In this document: piece by piece, positions 30,406 through 42,159 of the stretch
Layout of the letters: every line of letters starts with the position of its first letter
How positions within the stretch are numbered: the stretch's first letter is position 1
NCBI RefSeq assembly: GCF_010111755.1
Contig: NC_088956.1
Location: 682,001-746,000, forward strand
Direction of reading: 5' to 3'
Length of the DNA stretch: 64,000 nucleotides
Source of the DNA: Nakaseomyces glabratus
Taxonomy: Eukaryota > Ascomycota > Saccharomycetes > Saccharomycetales > Saccharomycetaceae
Translations under genes and position numbers: made by a program
Notes under the pieces: generated by a model
Database searches by the model: none
What the model saw: only the letters and a program-made list of their open reading frames with translations
Told to the model about the DNA's origin: nothing

Positions 30406-32208
30406 ATGAAGATTACACAGAAGCTTGCCGACAGGCACAAGGAGAAGCCCGACAAGGCTACTTTTTCCTTTGAGTATTTTGTGCCAAAGACCACGCAAGG
30501 TGTGCAGAACCTGTATGACCGTATGGACCGTATGTACGAGGCGTCCTTGCCCGAGTTCATAGACATTACCTGGAACGCGGGCGGTGGCCGTCTGTCGCAG
30601 CTGTCGACGGAGCTGGTCGCGACCGCGCAGTCCGTGCTGGGTCTCGAGACGTGCATGCACTTGACCTGCACCAACATGCCCATCTCGCAGATCGACGAGG
30701 CGTTGGAGGATGCCTACAACTCCGGCTGCCAGAACATCCTGGCCTTGAGAGGTGACCCTCCTCTCAACGCACCAAACGGCTGGCAGCCCATCGAGGGCGG
30801 GTTCAACTACGCCAAGGACCTCGTGAAGTACATCAGGGCAAAGTACGGCGACCACTTCGATATCGGTGTGGCAGGCTACCCAGAGGGCCACCCAGAGGAG
30901 AAAGAGAGACACAAGGACCTCGTGTACTTGAAGGAGAAGATCGACGCCGGCGGAAGCTTCATCATCACCCAGATGTTCTACGACGTCGACAACTTCATCC
31001 AGTGGTGCCACGAGGTCAGAGAGATGGGCATAGACGTGCCCATCATCCCAGGTATCATGCCCATTACAACTTACGCGGCCTTCCTGAGAAGAGCACAGTG
31101 GGGCCAGATCAAAATCCCACAGGCATTCCTGGACGTCCTCGAGCCAGTGAAGGACGACGACCAGTTGGTCAGAGACAAGGGCTCCGAATTGATCGTAGAC
31201 ATGTGCCAGAAGATCCTGAACAGCGGCTACGTCAAACACTTACATATCTACACTATGAACTTGGAAAAGGCTCCGCTGATCATCCTTGAAAAACTAGGCC
31301 TCTTGCCATCCGAAAGCGAAGTTAACGCCAACCCATTGGCTTCATTGCCATGGAGAAAATCCTTGAACCCCAAGAGAAAGAACGAAGAAGTTAGACCCAT
31401 TTTCTGGAAACGCAGACCTTACTCTTACGTCGCTAGAACCTCACAATGGGCTATGGACGAGTTCCCTAACGGTAGATTCGGTGACTCGTCCTCCCCTGCG
31501 TTCGGTGACTTAGATTTGTGTGGCTCTACTTTGATAAGGCAATCGGGTAAAAAGTCCTTGGAGCTATGGTCAACACCTAAAACTATCGAAGATGTCTCAC
31601 AATTGGTTATTAGCTATCTGACAGGCCAAATTAAATGCTTGCCATGGAGTGACACATCGCTAGATGAGGAAATTGACCCTATCCTTGACCATCTACTTGA
31701 TCTGAATAGAAAAATGATTATCACAATAAACTCTCAACCTCAGATTAATGGCATTAGATCAAACCATAAAGTACATGGCTGGGGTCCTAAGGATGGCTAC
31801 GTATACCAAAAGCAATACTTGGAGTTCTTGCTGCCAAATGAGAAGGTTGAAAAATTGGAAAAGCAACTAGCAGGAAATGAGATGCTGACGTACTTTGCTG
31901 TTGACAATAAAGATAATTTGAAGAGTAACCATCCAGATGGCTCCAAAGCAAATGCTGTCACTTGGGGTATTTTCCCTGGTAGAGAAGTTTTGCAACCAAC
32001 CATTGTCGAGAAGGTCTCTTTCTTAGCCTGGAAGGAAGAATTCTACAGAATCCTTGAAGAGTGGAAGTGGAACTTCCAAGAAAATAATGAGCTAAAGAGT
32101 GCAGAATTCATTCAACATATCATCGACAACTATATGCTTGTCAACATCGTTGATAACGACTATATCTCTTCAACCGACGAGATATACAATGTGTTAATAA
32201 ACTTGTGA
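30406..32208 (+). CDS. MET13: Methylenetetrahydrofolate reductase Met13
   Basis: A 600-residue protein, the same length as S. cerevisiae Met13 (YGL125W). The N-terminal TIM-barrel catalytic domain (about 1-295) includes FSFEYFVPKT, THLTCTN-like HLTCTNMPISQI, LALRGDPP and PIIPGIMPI. The C-terminal half (about 330-600) is the regulatory domain with GWGPKDGYVYQKQYLEF and WKEEFY. It reduces 5,10-methylene-THF to 5-methyl-THF for methionine synthesis by Met6. Codon third positions are very GC-rich from 30406 to about 31250 and become ordinary afterwards, so the compositional break falls near the domain boundary. The paralogue Met12 lacks this position in gene order; MON1, RPS2 and NAB2 follow as in S. 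cerevisiae. Confidence 0.96.
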   Translation: MKITQKLADRHKEKPDKATFSFEYFVPKTTQGVQNLYDRMDRMYEASLPEFIDITWNAGGGRLSQLSTELVATAQSVLGLETCMHLTCTNMPISQIDEALEDAYNSGCQNILALRGDPPLNAPNGWQPIEGGFNYAKDLVKYIRAKYGDHFDIGVAGYPEGHPEEKERHKDLVYLKEKIDAGGSFIITQMFYDVDNFIQWCHEVREMGIDVPIIPGIMPITTYAAFLRRAQWGQIKIPQAFLDVLEPVKDDDQLVRDKGSELIVDMCQKILNSGYVKHLHIYTMNLEKAPLIILEKLGLLPSESEVNANPLASLPWRKSLNPKRKNEEVRPIFWKRRPYSYVARTSQWAMDEFPNGRFGDSSSPAFGDLDLCGSTLIRQSGKKSLELWSTPKTIEDVSQLVISYLTGQIKCLPWSDTSLDEEIDPILDHLLDLNRKMIITINSQPQINGIRSNHKVHGWGPKDGYVYQKQYLEFLLPNEKVEKLEKQLAGNEMLTYFAVDNKDNLKSNHPDGSKANAVTWGIFPGREVLQPTIVEKVSFLAWKEEFYRILEEWKWNFQENNELKSAEFIQHIIDNYMLVNIVDNDYISSTDEIYNVLINL

Positions 32209-32536
32209 AGCAAGAACATAAACTATTACTGCTTCCCCGGTTGTAAAGCACTAAACGCTATTACACTGGTATGAAAAAAGGAAAAAAAAAACTTTCTGTA
32301 TTTATGAGAAGTATTTCAACAATACTCGTCTTACCAAACCTTGCATTTTAACATTCAACATAGCATTAATTTTCTAATATTTCTTTGACTTTTCTGTATT
32401 AAAATAAAATCTCTATTTAGTAATTCCGATATTATAATTACTACCATTAACTATTTATATATTTACAATTCAAGAACCACAGCGTGCAGCCATCATTTTA
32501 GAGGGCAAAAAAATCAAAATGCAAAAGATGACCATC
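32209..32536. other. Convergent intergenic region MET13/MON1
   Basis: About 0.33 kb of AT-rich terminator-like sequence. No gene is seen. Confidence 0.5.
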
Positions 32537-34330
32537 TTAAAATGTGGCTCCTTCATTTATAAACAACGAGGATTCATTGGACACACACCAGCGCACGATC
32601 CTGCGTGCACTACTTAATGCTTGTTTCCTCGTCACTATACCATTATTAAATAGTAACAAGAGCTCAAATCTAGGAGAACACCACACCATCCCTAACATAT
32701 TCACTGGCTCTTCAATAAAGGAATCATGGTCTGTGGTTTCCTCGCTGTTAGATTTCGCAGGTTCACTCCATTGTACAAAATTAACTAATGATTTATTAGA
32801 TTGTGATGCAATTTCCTGGGCTATCGAGTTCTGTAGAGATTTGTAATAAAACTTGAGTTTTCTTTCATATAATGCCCTCTGCTCAGGTTCACTTGCGCTG
32901 GTAGATAATTGTGGCATAGTAAATTGTATGTGCTTGCTAGATTTGAATATGAAATGATGTACCAATGGTGCTGGAATATCTGTAATTGAGTATGGCTGCA
33001 ATATGGAAGTCCTCAACTCCCTAATTATCTCATTGTTACGAGTAAGTATAACCATCAACTCATCACAGTAAGATTTCATTTTGAAGAATGCATCCTTTTG
33101 ACCACTTATTGCTACTAAAACTGGAGGATGACCCAAAAATTTGCTACTGCTTTTATCACCAGGATTCATTATTGTACGGATGTAGCAGTATAGGTAGCCG
33201 TTGGAATTAAATTTGGGGAAACATATTGGAATCCAGAGTTCTTTATCTGATTCCAAGTTATGAAACTGGGTTGCTATTACCAAAAACAATATTTGAAGGT
33301 CAACTGGATGTAATGTGTGAGACTTAGGCCGCAATACATTACAGAGTCTGTTATTAGAAGCAATGATGAATGAATATAATAAAGTTCCTCTAGGAAAGTC
33401 TTCCATTTTATTCAACTGGCTAGACATGATGGAATGAATCTTTGCTCTTATGGGCTTCTTTAGTTTCAAACATTGGAGTGAGTTGAGAGAAAATTCTGGG
33501 TATAATTTATCAGTAAAATTTGAACATATCTCTGACAGTGTTTCGAAATCGGTACTCTCCAAATGACTTCTTAAATCAAAATTATCTCTTTTCTGAAATA
33601 GCTTCGTCAATTGCTTACTTGTCAATGTGGATAAAACAAAAGAGTGTAAAAAATGCAATTGAGCTTCCAATTCATCTCGACTCTCATCCCTACATCGCGA
33701 CATAGCTACATAAAAAATGGGATCCTTATTGCAAAACACAAATGTAATATTAGACTCCTTCGATGTGAAAGTCTTGATATTGTCCTCATTTGAAGTTTGA
33801 AAAAATGAGATAATCGATGTTAGCAAGCCAATATAGGATGCTGAGAACTTATCATTTTCATACATGGAGTATACTGGTTTTCCCGCGGACGTGAAGATGA
33901 AAAAGTTCTTCGTAATATCCTCGTTAGAATTCTTGTCAAAAATTTGAGGCATTTCATTTATCATAAATGGTTTTGATATTGCTCCATCGGTTGAATATAT
34001 GCTCTCATTTAAAGACCGCATCAGGTCAAATTCCAAAGAATCATCGATGTGATCGCTTTCATTCTGAAAATTGGAGCTCATAACAGGTCTCAAACTAGCC
34101 AAAGACCTAGAATGAGAGACCATAGAGGCCGTCATGTCTATATTTTCAGCCCTGGAGCTCGATCGATCGTTGTCAATATGGTCAATACCATCTTGAGGGG
34201 TAGCAATATTATCATCGCTGCTTGTATGCGTAATAGACCCAACTTCTGTAGACTGCAAATTCACAGAAGTGGTAGCCTCGGACTGTGATGGGACATTGAG
34301 CAGCCAGTTAGAACTCTTTCGACTAAGCAT
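32537..34330 (-). CDS. MON1: Mon1, subunit of the Mon1-Ccz1 Rab7 exchange factor
   Basis: A 597-residue protein (644 in S. cerevisiae YGL124C). The N-terminal ~150 residues are polar and low in complexity. From about 140 on the conserved core begins with FFIFTSAGKPVYSMYENDKF, the family's first longin domain, followed by LLTSIISFFQ. A later block has LYSFIIASNNRLCNVLRPKSHTLHPVD and WIPICFPKFNSNGYLYCYI. Mon1-Ccz1 activates Ypt7 on late endosomes, vacuoles and autophagosomes. RPS2 is divergent on the right and MET13 convergent on the left, as in S. cerevisiae. Confidence 0.95.
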   Translation of the reverse strand: MLSRKSSNWLLNVPSQSEATTSVNLQSTEVGSITHTSSDDNIATPQDGIDHIDNDRSSSRAENIDMTASMVSHSRSLASLRPVMSSNFQNESDHIDDSLEFDLMRSLNESIYSTDGAISKPFMINEMPQIFDKNSNEDITKNFFIFTSAGKPVYSMYENDKFSASYIGLLTSIISFFQTSNEDNIKTFTSKESNITFVFCNKDPIFYVAMSRCRDESRDELEAQLHFLHSFVLSTLTSKQLTKLFQKRDNFDLRSHLESTDFETLSEICSNFTDKLYPEFSLNSLQCLKLKKPIRAKIHSIMSSQLNKMEDFPRGTLLYSFIIASNNRLCNVLRPKSHTLHPVDLQILFLVIATQFHNLESDKELWIPICFPKFNSNGYLYCYIRTIMNPGDKSSSKFLGHPPVLVAISGQKDAFFKMKSYCDELMVILTRNNEIIRELRTSILQPYSITDIPAPLVHHFIFKSSKHIQFTMPQLSTSASEPEQRALYERKLKFYYKSLQNSIAQEIASQSNKSLVNFVQWSEPAKSNSEETTDHDSFIEEPVNMLGMVWCSPRFELLLLFNNGIVTRKQALSSARRIVRWCVSNESSLFINEGATF

Positions 34331-35118
34331 CTAATCTGAGATACAGGGATCGCGATATAAGTAAAGGGTTGGTTATCGCAATGCGTTTATGACCATTGGT
34401 GAGTGAGTGTTCTACTATTCAACACAATACCATACAAATGGCGTTTTGAACAAGAGTACCAATCACCAGTGTAAAGTTCTGTGAATAATCCCTACCTATT
34501 CGGCTGGTATTCTAGTCAGAAGTTTTACTAAAAAGTATATGGCCAGCTTCATTTCACTGTTATTATTGGGATCACTAAATATATCATTGAACGGCAAAAT
34601 GCCTATGTATGTAGCTAAATATAACGTGACCAGTTAGTAATATTTTACGGGCACAAATACACATTTACACGAATATCACCTGACTAAATACATATTATAG
34701 TGATAATGTGACTGTTCAAGAGTACTAACATCCTTACACCACACACCAGAAACATCCTTGCATCCTTTTTGTACCATAATTGCCTAATGTGGTAATTTGT
34801 GTGGGCCAAACTTTGAAATTTTGAAAAAAAAATTGAAAAACTCAGTTTCTTCGTCTGCCAGAAGGTTGAAACTTTTCATCACAACCAAACAATTTTTTTT
34901 TTTCACTTTTTATAAAGTTATAGGCTAGTTTGATAGTGTAGTAAGTAGTGTTTCTGGACTGTCTTTGTATTCAGCGCTAACTCACAGTCGTGTGCAATCC
35001 AACAGAATTTTATTCTTAATACATATTTGTCGATTGAAAGTTACCAACATCAACTTTCCGTGTTCCATTCCGACATTTTTTTATAAATAAGAAGAAATTC
35101 TAACAACAAACTAGAACA
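34331..35118. other. Divergent promoter region MON1/RPS2
   Basis: About 0.8 kb. The RPS2-proximal half has T- and A-tracts (for example 34825-34840, 34891-34910), as is common in ribosomal-protein promoters. I could not find a convincing Rap1 consensus. No gene is seen. Confidence 0.5.
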
Positions 35119-35880
35119 ATGTCTGCTCCAGAAGGTCAACAAAGAAGAGGTGGTTTCGGTGGTAGAAACAGAAGAGGTGGTAACAGAAGAGGTGGTAGAA
35201 ACACCGAAGAAAAGGGATGGGTTCCAGTTACCAAGCTAGGTAGACTAGTGAAGGCTGGTAAGATCTCTTCTATCGAAGAAATCTTCTTGCACTCTTTGCC
35301 AGTTAAGGAATTCCAAATCATCGACACCTTGTTGCCAAACTTGCAAGATGAAGTTATGAACATCAAGCCAGTTCAAAAGCAAACCCGTGCCGGTCAAAGA
35401 ACCAGATTTAAGGCTGTCGTTGTTGTCGGTGACTCCAACGGTCACGTTGGTCTAGGTATTAAGACCGCTAAGGAAGTCGCTGGTGCCATCAGAGCTGGTA
35501 TCATCATTGCTAAGTTGTCTGTTATCCCAATCAGAAGAGGTTACTGGGGTACCAACTTGGGTCAACCTCACTCTTTGGCTACCAAGACCACTGGTAAGTG
35601 TGGTTCCGTCACTGTTAGATTGATCCCAGCCCCAAGAGGTTCTGGTATCGTCGCTTCCCCAGCTGTCAAGAAGTTGATGCAATTGGCTGGTGTTGAAGAT
35701 GTCTACACTCAATCCAACGGTAAGACCAGAACTTTGGAAAACACCTTGAAGGCCGCTTTCGTTGCCATTGGTAACACTTACGCTTTCTTGACCCCAGACT
35801 TGTGGACCGAACACCCATTGCCATTGTCCCCATTGGATGTCTACTCCGATGAGGCCTCTGCTCAAAAGAAGAAGTACTAA
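35119..35880 (+). CDS. RPS2: 40S ribosomal protein uS5 (Rps2)
   Basis: A 253-residue protein (254 in S. cerevisiae). The N terminus is an RG-rich stretch ([17 protein letters not shown]) that is a known arginine-methylation target of Rmt1. The S5 domain follows with [25 protein letters not shown] (about 90-115) and the C-terminal S5 part with [27 protein letters not shown]. It forms part of the mRNA entry channel of the small subunit. Codon usage is extremely biased toward preferred codons (GGT, AAG, GTC, TTG, AGA), the strongest in this window, as expected for a ribosomal protein. It is intron-free here as in S. cerevisiae. Confidence 0.98.
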   Translation: MSAPEGQQRRGGFGGRNRRGGNRRGGRNTEEKGWVPVTKLGRLVKAGKISSIEEIFLHSLPVKEFQIIDTLLPNLQDEVMNIKPVQKQTRAGQRTRFKAVVVVGDSNGHVGLGIKTAKEVAGAIRAGIIIAKLSVIPIRRGYWGTNLGQPHSLATKTTGKCGSVTVRLIPAPRGSGIVASPAVKKLMQLAGVEDVYTQSNGKTRTLENTLKAAFVAIGNTYAFLTPDLWTEHPLPLSPLDVYSDEASAQKKKY

Positions 35881-36491
35881 ACGAATAGTAGAAAGTAATT
35901 TCTCATTCATGTATAACATTTTCAATAATTTTTGTACAATTTTATAGTTTTTAATACTTCATTCTTACCCACATCAAATTATAGATGCTGTTCACAATGT
36001 ACTCATTCCATATTAAATATTTTGTTCTTGCAAGGTCTACTGGAATTACTAACACTTGGGACGGACCCATTTTGTTATCGCTCGTTTCCATTTTACCACC
36101 TTCATGGCTATTATTACTATCTACAAGTAGAGCTGCGCCCTCCTACAAATGCATGTAGCGTAATTTCATGAGCCTGTAACGTTTAATACTACACGGTTTA
36201 ACCAAGAATTACTCCTACAGTTTTGCTAATGCGTCCACGTTAGACTTTCCATAATGTATAATACCATCACAACACATGCAAGACACCCAGCAACTAACGG
36301 CTGAAGAATCTACTTCTTACTTACAAGATTGACAACCATTTATTGCAAATGGTTTTTGTATAATTCTATTTATTTGTTTTTTAGCTTTTTGTTTTTGTTT
36401 TTTGTTTGTTCTAAATTAAATAATCAGATAATTTTGAATTCATTAAAAATACCAATAGAGTAACTATAATTTCGTGATAATGAGTGGTAAT
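35881..36491. other. Convergent intergenic region RPS2/NAB2
   Basis: About 0.6 kb. It contains an AACCATTT/AAATGGTT inverted repeat (36334-36354) and a T-rich tract (36367-36410) that is A-rich in the NAB2 sense. No gene is seen. Confidence 0.6.
36367..36410 (-). promoter_or_regulatory. A-rich element in the NAB2 3' untranslated region
   Basis: Read in the NAB2 direction this is a series of A5-A6 runs broken by single C, G or CT, about 80-125 nt after the stop. In S. cerevisiae a 26-A tract in the NAB2 3' UTR mediates Nab2 autoregulation, so this may be its counterpart. Confidence 0.5.
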
Positions 36492-38087
36492 TCAGTTCAT
36501 ATCCATGTCTTGTTGAGGAGCTGCTTCGATGTTTGAACTATCAGGCAAAGCAAACACTCGGTTGGTTGTTTGAATACCCTGTGCTGGGAAGGCAAACTGT
36601 GCCTGGTTCTGTTGTTGGTCACCACCCTGAGGCTGTTGCTTCTTGTCTGGCAATACACGTCCCTCTGGATGTCTGAATAGGCAGGCTGCGTTCTTACACT
36701 CAACACCAAAACGACAATCTTCGTTGATTGGATGACCAAAGAAACAATCAATTCTAGTACAGTTAGCACCATCACGACACATAACGTGGGATTTAGCATG
36801 TCTGAACTTACAACGCTTGTTAGTACAATGGATACCATATTTACATTGCTCCAAAGATTTCTCAACAGGTGGACGTGCCATTGCTGGAGGTGCAGAAACC
36901 TTCTTAACAGTCATTGGCTTCGCTTCTCTAATCTTTGACAAAGAGGAGTGGGCCTTTGTACATTGTGGATCTTCACAGGTTAAGTTGTTTGGACACCACA
37001 TTAAGTCAATAACCTTAGCGTCTTCATTTGCAGGTGTTGGGTGACCAAATGGACACATTGGATTGGAACATAAAGTACCAAATTTACATAATACAATACC
37101 AGTCTGTACTGGCTTCTTCTTAGCGGCTAATAAAGCTAGCTTTCTTTGCTGGAACTCTTCACGAGTCTTCTCGATTTCTTTCATTAGTTCTTCATCTTCA
37201 TTTGGATGCAAGAATTCACAAGTGCCTGGTGCCTTGGGACAGTTTGGATACTCGCTACACACCTTTGTTGGATGTGCATGAGGACATGATCTACCCAATG
37301 GACAATGAGGGAAAACTTTACAACGACCTTCTTTCTTGGTGCGCACAAAGTTTACATTTTGATCCTTGCCATCGACCATTCCAAGAGCACGGGCTAAAGG
37401 ATTAAATCTATTATTGGTGTTTGCATTCTCGCGACTATTATAGGTGTTACGTAAACCACCCCTGCTAGCGCCACGGGCACCTCTACGAGATTTACCTACA
37501 CCACCGCCACGGGATTGGAATTTGGGCTGGGTGTTAACTGCTTGGAATGCAGATTGTGGTTGAGATACGTCTCCGTTACCATTCTGAGTCGATGCATTAA
37601 TAACGTCTTGAAATGCCGATACGGGTTGACTAGATTGCTCGGTTTGAGAGGTCGCATGTTGAGAAACCAGCATAGATCCTTGGCTTGGTTGTTGTTGTTG
37701 TTGCTGCTGCTGCTGCTGTTGTTGCATTAATTGTTCTTGTTGCTGCTGCTGCTGTTGCTGCTGCTGTTGTTGATCGGGTATATTGCCACCAGCACTCTGA
37801 GCATTCATCATCCTTATCTTATCGACAATGTTCTCTAAGGATTCACCTTGTTGCAATGCTTCCAATGCAAAGAAAGTTGTCTGGACAACATCCTGCAAAG
37901 CCTCAGGGGAAACAGAATCAAACAAGGACGATAACTCTTGCACCACTGATTCAACAGTACCACCGTTAACAATCAATAGAACGATGTACTCGGCGACATA
38001 CGTTATGTCCTCGTTGAAGTTGGGAACTCCTTTAAGTCTCTCAGCCACTATAACTTTCAGATTCTCAGTGTACTGCTCTTGCGACAT
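36492..38087 (-). CDS. NAB2: Nuclear poly(A)-binding protein Nab2
   Basis: A 531-residue protein (525 in S. cerevisiae YGL122C). Order: N-terminal PWI-like helical domain (about 1-97), a Gln-rich region with two poly-Gln runs (about 104-135), an RGG-type region (about 190-215; RGGGVGKSRRGARGASRGG), and seven CCCH zinc fingers (about 255-480). The fingers begin CKVFPHC, CSEYPNC, CKFGTLC, CPNNLTC, CKYGIHC, CRDGANC and CRFGVEC, each closing with C-x3-H. It controls poly(A) tail length and mRNA export through Mlp1 and Kap104. An RRPE-like box lies 150-160 bp upstream. The 3' UTR has an A-rich tract that may serve autoregulation. Confidence 0.97.
   Translation of the reverse strand: MSQEQYTENLKVIVAERLKGVPNFNEDITYVAEYIVLLIVNGGTVESVVQELSSLFDSVSPEALQDVVQTTFFALEALQQGESLENIVDKIRMMNAQSAGGNIPDQQQQQQQQQQQQEQLMQQQQQQQQQQQQPSQGSMLVSQHATSQTEQSSQPVSAFQDVINASTQNGNGDVSQPQSAFQAVNTQPKFQSRGGGVGKSRRGARGASRGGLRNTYNSRENANTNNRFNPLARALGMVDGKDQNVNFVRTKKEGRCKVFPHCPLGRSCPHAHPTKVCSEYPNCPKAPGTCEFLHPNEDEELMKEIEKTREEFQQRKLALLAAKKKPVQTGIVLCKFGTLCSNPMCPFGHPTPANEDAKVIDLMWCPNNLTCEDPQCTKAHSSLSKIREAKPMTVKKVSAPPAMARPPVEKSLEQCKYGIHCTNKRCKFRHAKSHVMCRDGANCTRIDCFFGHPINEDCRFGVECKNAACLFRHPEGRVLPDKKQQPQGGDQQQNQAQFAFPAQGIQTTNRVFALPDSSNIEAAPQQDMDMN
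37680..37778 (-). repeat. CAG/CAA poly-glutamine repeats in NAB2
   Basis: Two runs of mixed CAG/CAA codons encode poly-Gln separated by a short EQLM-containing spacer. Mixed codons should slow slippage compared with a pure CAG tract. Confidence 0.9.
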
Positions 38088-38582
38088 AATTTTTACTATT
38101 TTCTAACCTCTAGGATTCAATTCAAATGTGTATAATCCAGTTATCTTGCTCTCTGTTATGCTTCTGGAAACTGTGAAGCCATCGCAGCTTGTAACCGTCT
38201 GCCTTTTATACTTTTTCAGTTTTGCAGCGAAAAATTGAAAAATTTCACTCCGAACGCCACCAGCCGGATCAAAGACATTTCATACGGTTATAGATCATAT
38301 GACTTATATCACAACAGGCTGAATAGAGTAGTCTATCCTTAGGCTATAAACAGTATTCTATTTCCGAGTATATACTCTAATTATATCTACACCCATTATC
38401 CCAGTTATAAAAGTGGAACTACAGATTTTTATATGTATTCTCCCTTTAAATTTTTTGTATTGTTGAGGCATGACTGTCAACTGATAATATAGATTGTACT
38501 CGAGGATACCACTTGGCTTATAAATTCATCAAAGTCATCATGCAGGAAGAGTTAAGGGATTGGTAGTTGTGGACTTTATAAA
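38088..38582. other. NAB2 promoter / GPG1 3' flank
   Basis: About 0.5 kb. Apart from the RRPE-like box I see nothing distinctive. Confidence 0.5.
38236..38247. promoter_or_regulatory. RRPE-like box upstream of NAB2
   Basis: TGAAAAATTTCA lies about 150 bp upstream of NAB2. No PAC box accompanies it. Confidence 0.55.
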
Positions 38583-39005
38583 CTAGCGTAAAGTTCCACG
38601 ATGTGGATACAGAGATAGCAGTTCGTCGGTTCTTGACAGTTCTGCCTCTAGCTCTTTAACAATGTTTTCCAAATCCCAGTGATGTTCTGAGTATTTTGTG
38701 GCCAAGATATCCTTGTACTGTCTCCTTGCTCTTTCTCTGTGATCCATCAGCATTGCCATCAACGTGGGTAATGTGTCCTTTGTGCAGGCCACACTGCCTG
38801 GAGATTCACGGTAACTGTATATCTGATCCGTCACATCGCGTAGCTCCCTAGTAACATCCATAAGGTTTTGTTGTACCTTAGTAAATAGCATAATCTCGGC
38901 AAGACCCGAGCCATCACCTTTATCCTGGTATATCAACCCTTCGCTACGGGTCTCATTTCCCCTAGTGGTCTCCGAATATTGTATATAAGTAGTCTTGTAG
39001 TCCAT
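38583..39005 (-). CDS. GPG1: Gpg1, proposed G-protein gamma-like subunit
   Basis: A 140-residue protein (126 in S. cerevisiae YGL121C). It is polar and mainly helical, with heptad-like segments at about 42-70 (MLFTKVQQNLMDVTRELRDV) and 110-130 (WDLENIVKELEAELSRTDELL). It has no prenylation CAAX box. Gpg1 was described as a partner of Gpa2 and the kelch proteins Gpb1/Gpb2 in glucose signalling, and was also isolated as a multicopy prion-curing factor. I assign the name from its place between NAB2 and PRP43 on the same strand and the similar size; I cannot confirm residue-level similarity by eye. Confidence 0.7.
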   Translation of the reverse strand: MDYKTTYIQYSETTRGNETRSEGLIYQDKGDGSGLAEIMLFTKVQQNLMDVTRELRDVTDQIYSYRESPGSVACTKDTLPTLMAMLMDHRERARRQYKDILATKYSEHHWDLENIVKELEAELSRTDELLSLYPHRGTLR

Positions 39006-39437
39006 TGTGACGCAAATTGTTTGAAACTATTCAGGTAAATTAGGTTAGCAGAACTTGATGGTATAGTACGGTAGATAAAACAAACCGTTTATTGTCCTTA
39101 TATAATACAGGCGAGCAGCTCCAAATGATTCCCCCCATGTTTTAAATTCCCGCACCGATGCTCTTCATATATGTACGAATACGGGGAATGCTGATCCCAT
39201 AAGTATGGACGATGACTCAGCACATGACTAAGTGACTACCTATATCAAGACTTATAGGTACAGGTTATGGTATCATAGAACCAATCTGCCTTTTAAATGT
39301 CTTAAATATATTGTTTTATATCGTATTACATAATTCTATCAAACCAAACTATAGTTGCCTTCTCATGGTATTTCAAGTTCAGGCCTAGTATATATACTCA
39401 GTATGGCGAAAAACATATGACCGTCATATTCTCAGCA
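39006..39437. other. GPG1-PRP43 intergenic region
   Basis: About 0.43 kb. It includes a CACATGAC at about 39222-39229. No gene is seen. Confidence 0.45.

Positions 39438-42159
<2,722 letters not shown>

Noticed and set aside
30388..31239. 283-codon minus-strand open frame opposite MET13
   Set aside because: It is a by-product of GC-rich third positions in MET13; the encoded sequence resembles no protein and the sense strand is clearly Met13.
34700..35000. Rap1 sites in the RPS2 promoter
   Set aside because: Only weak matches (ACACCACACACC) were found; none fits the Rap1 consensus well enough to call.
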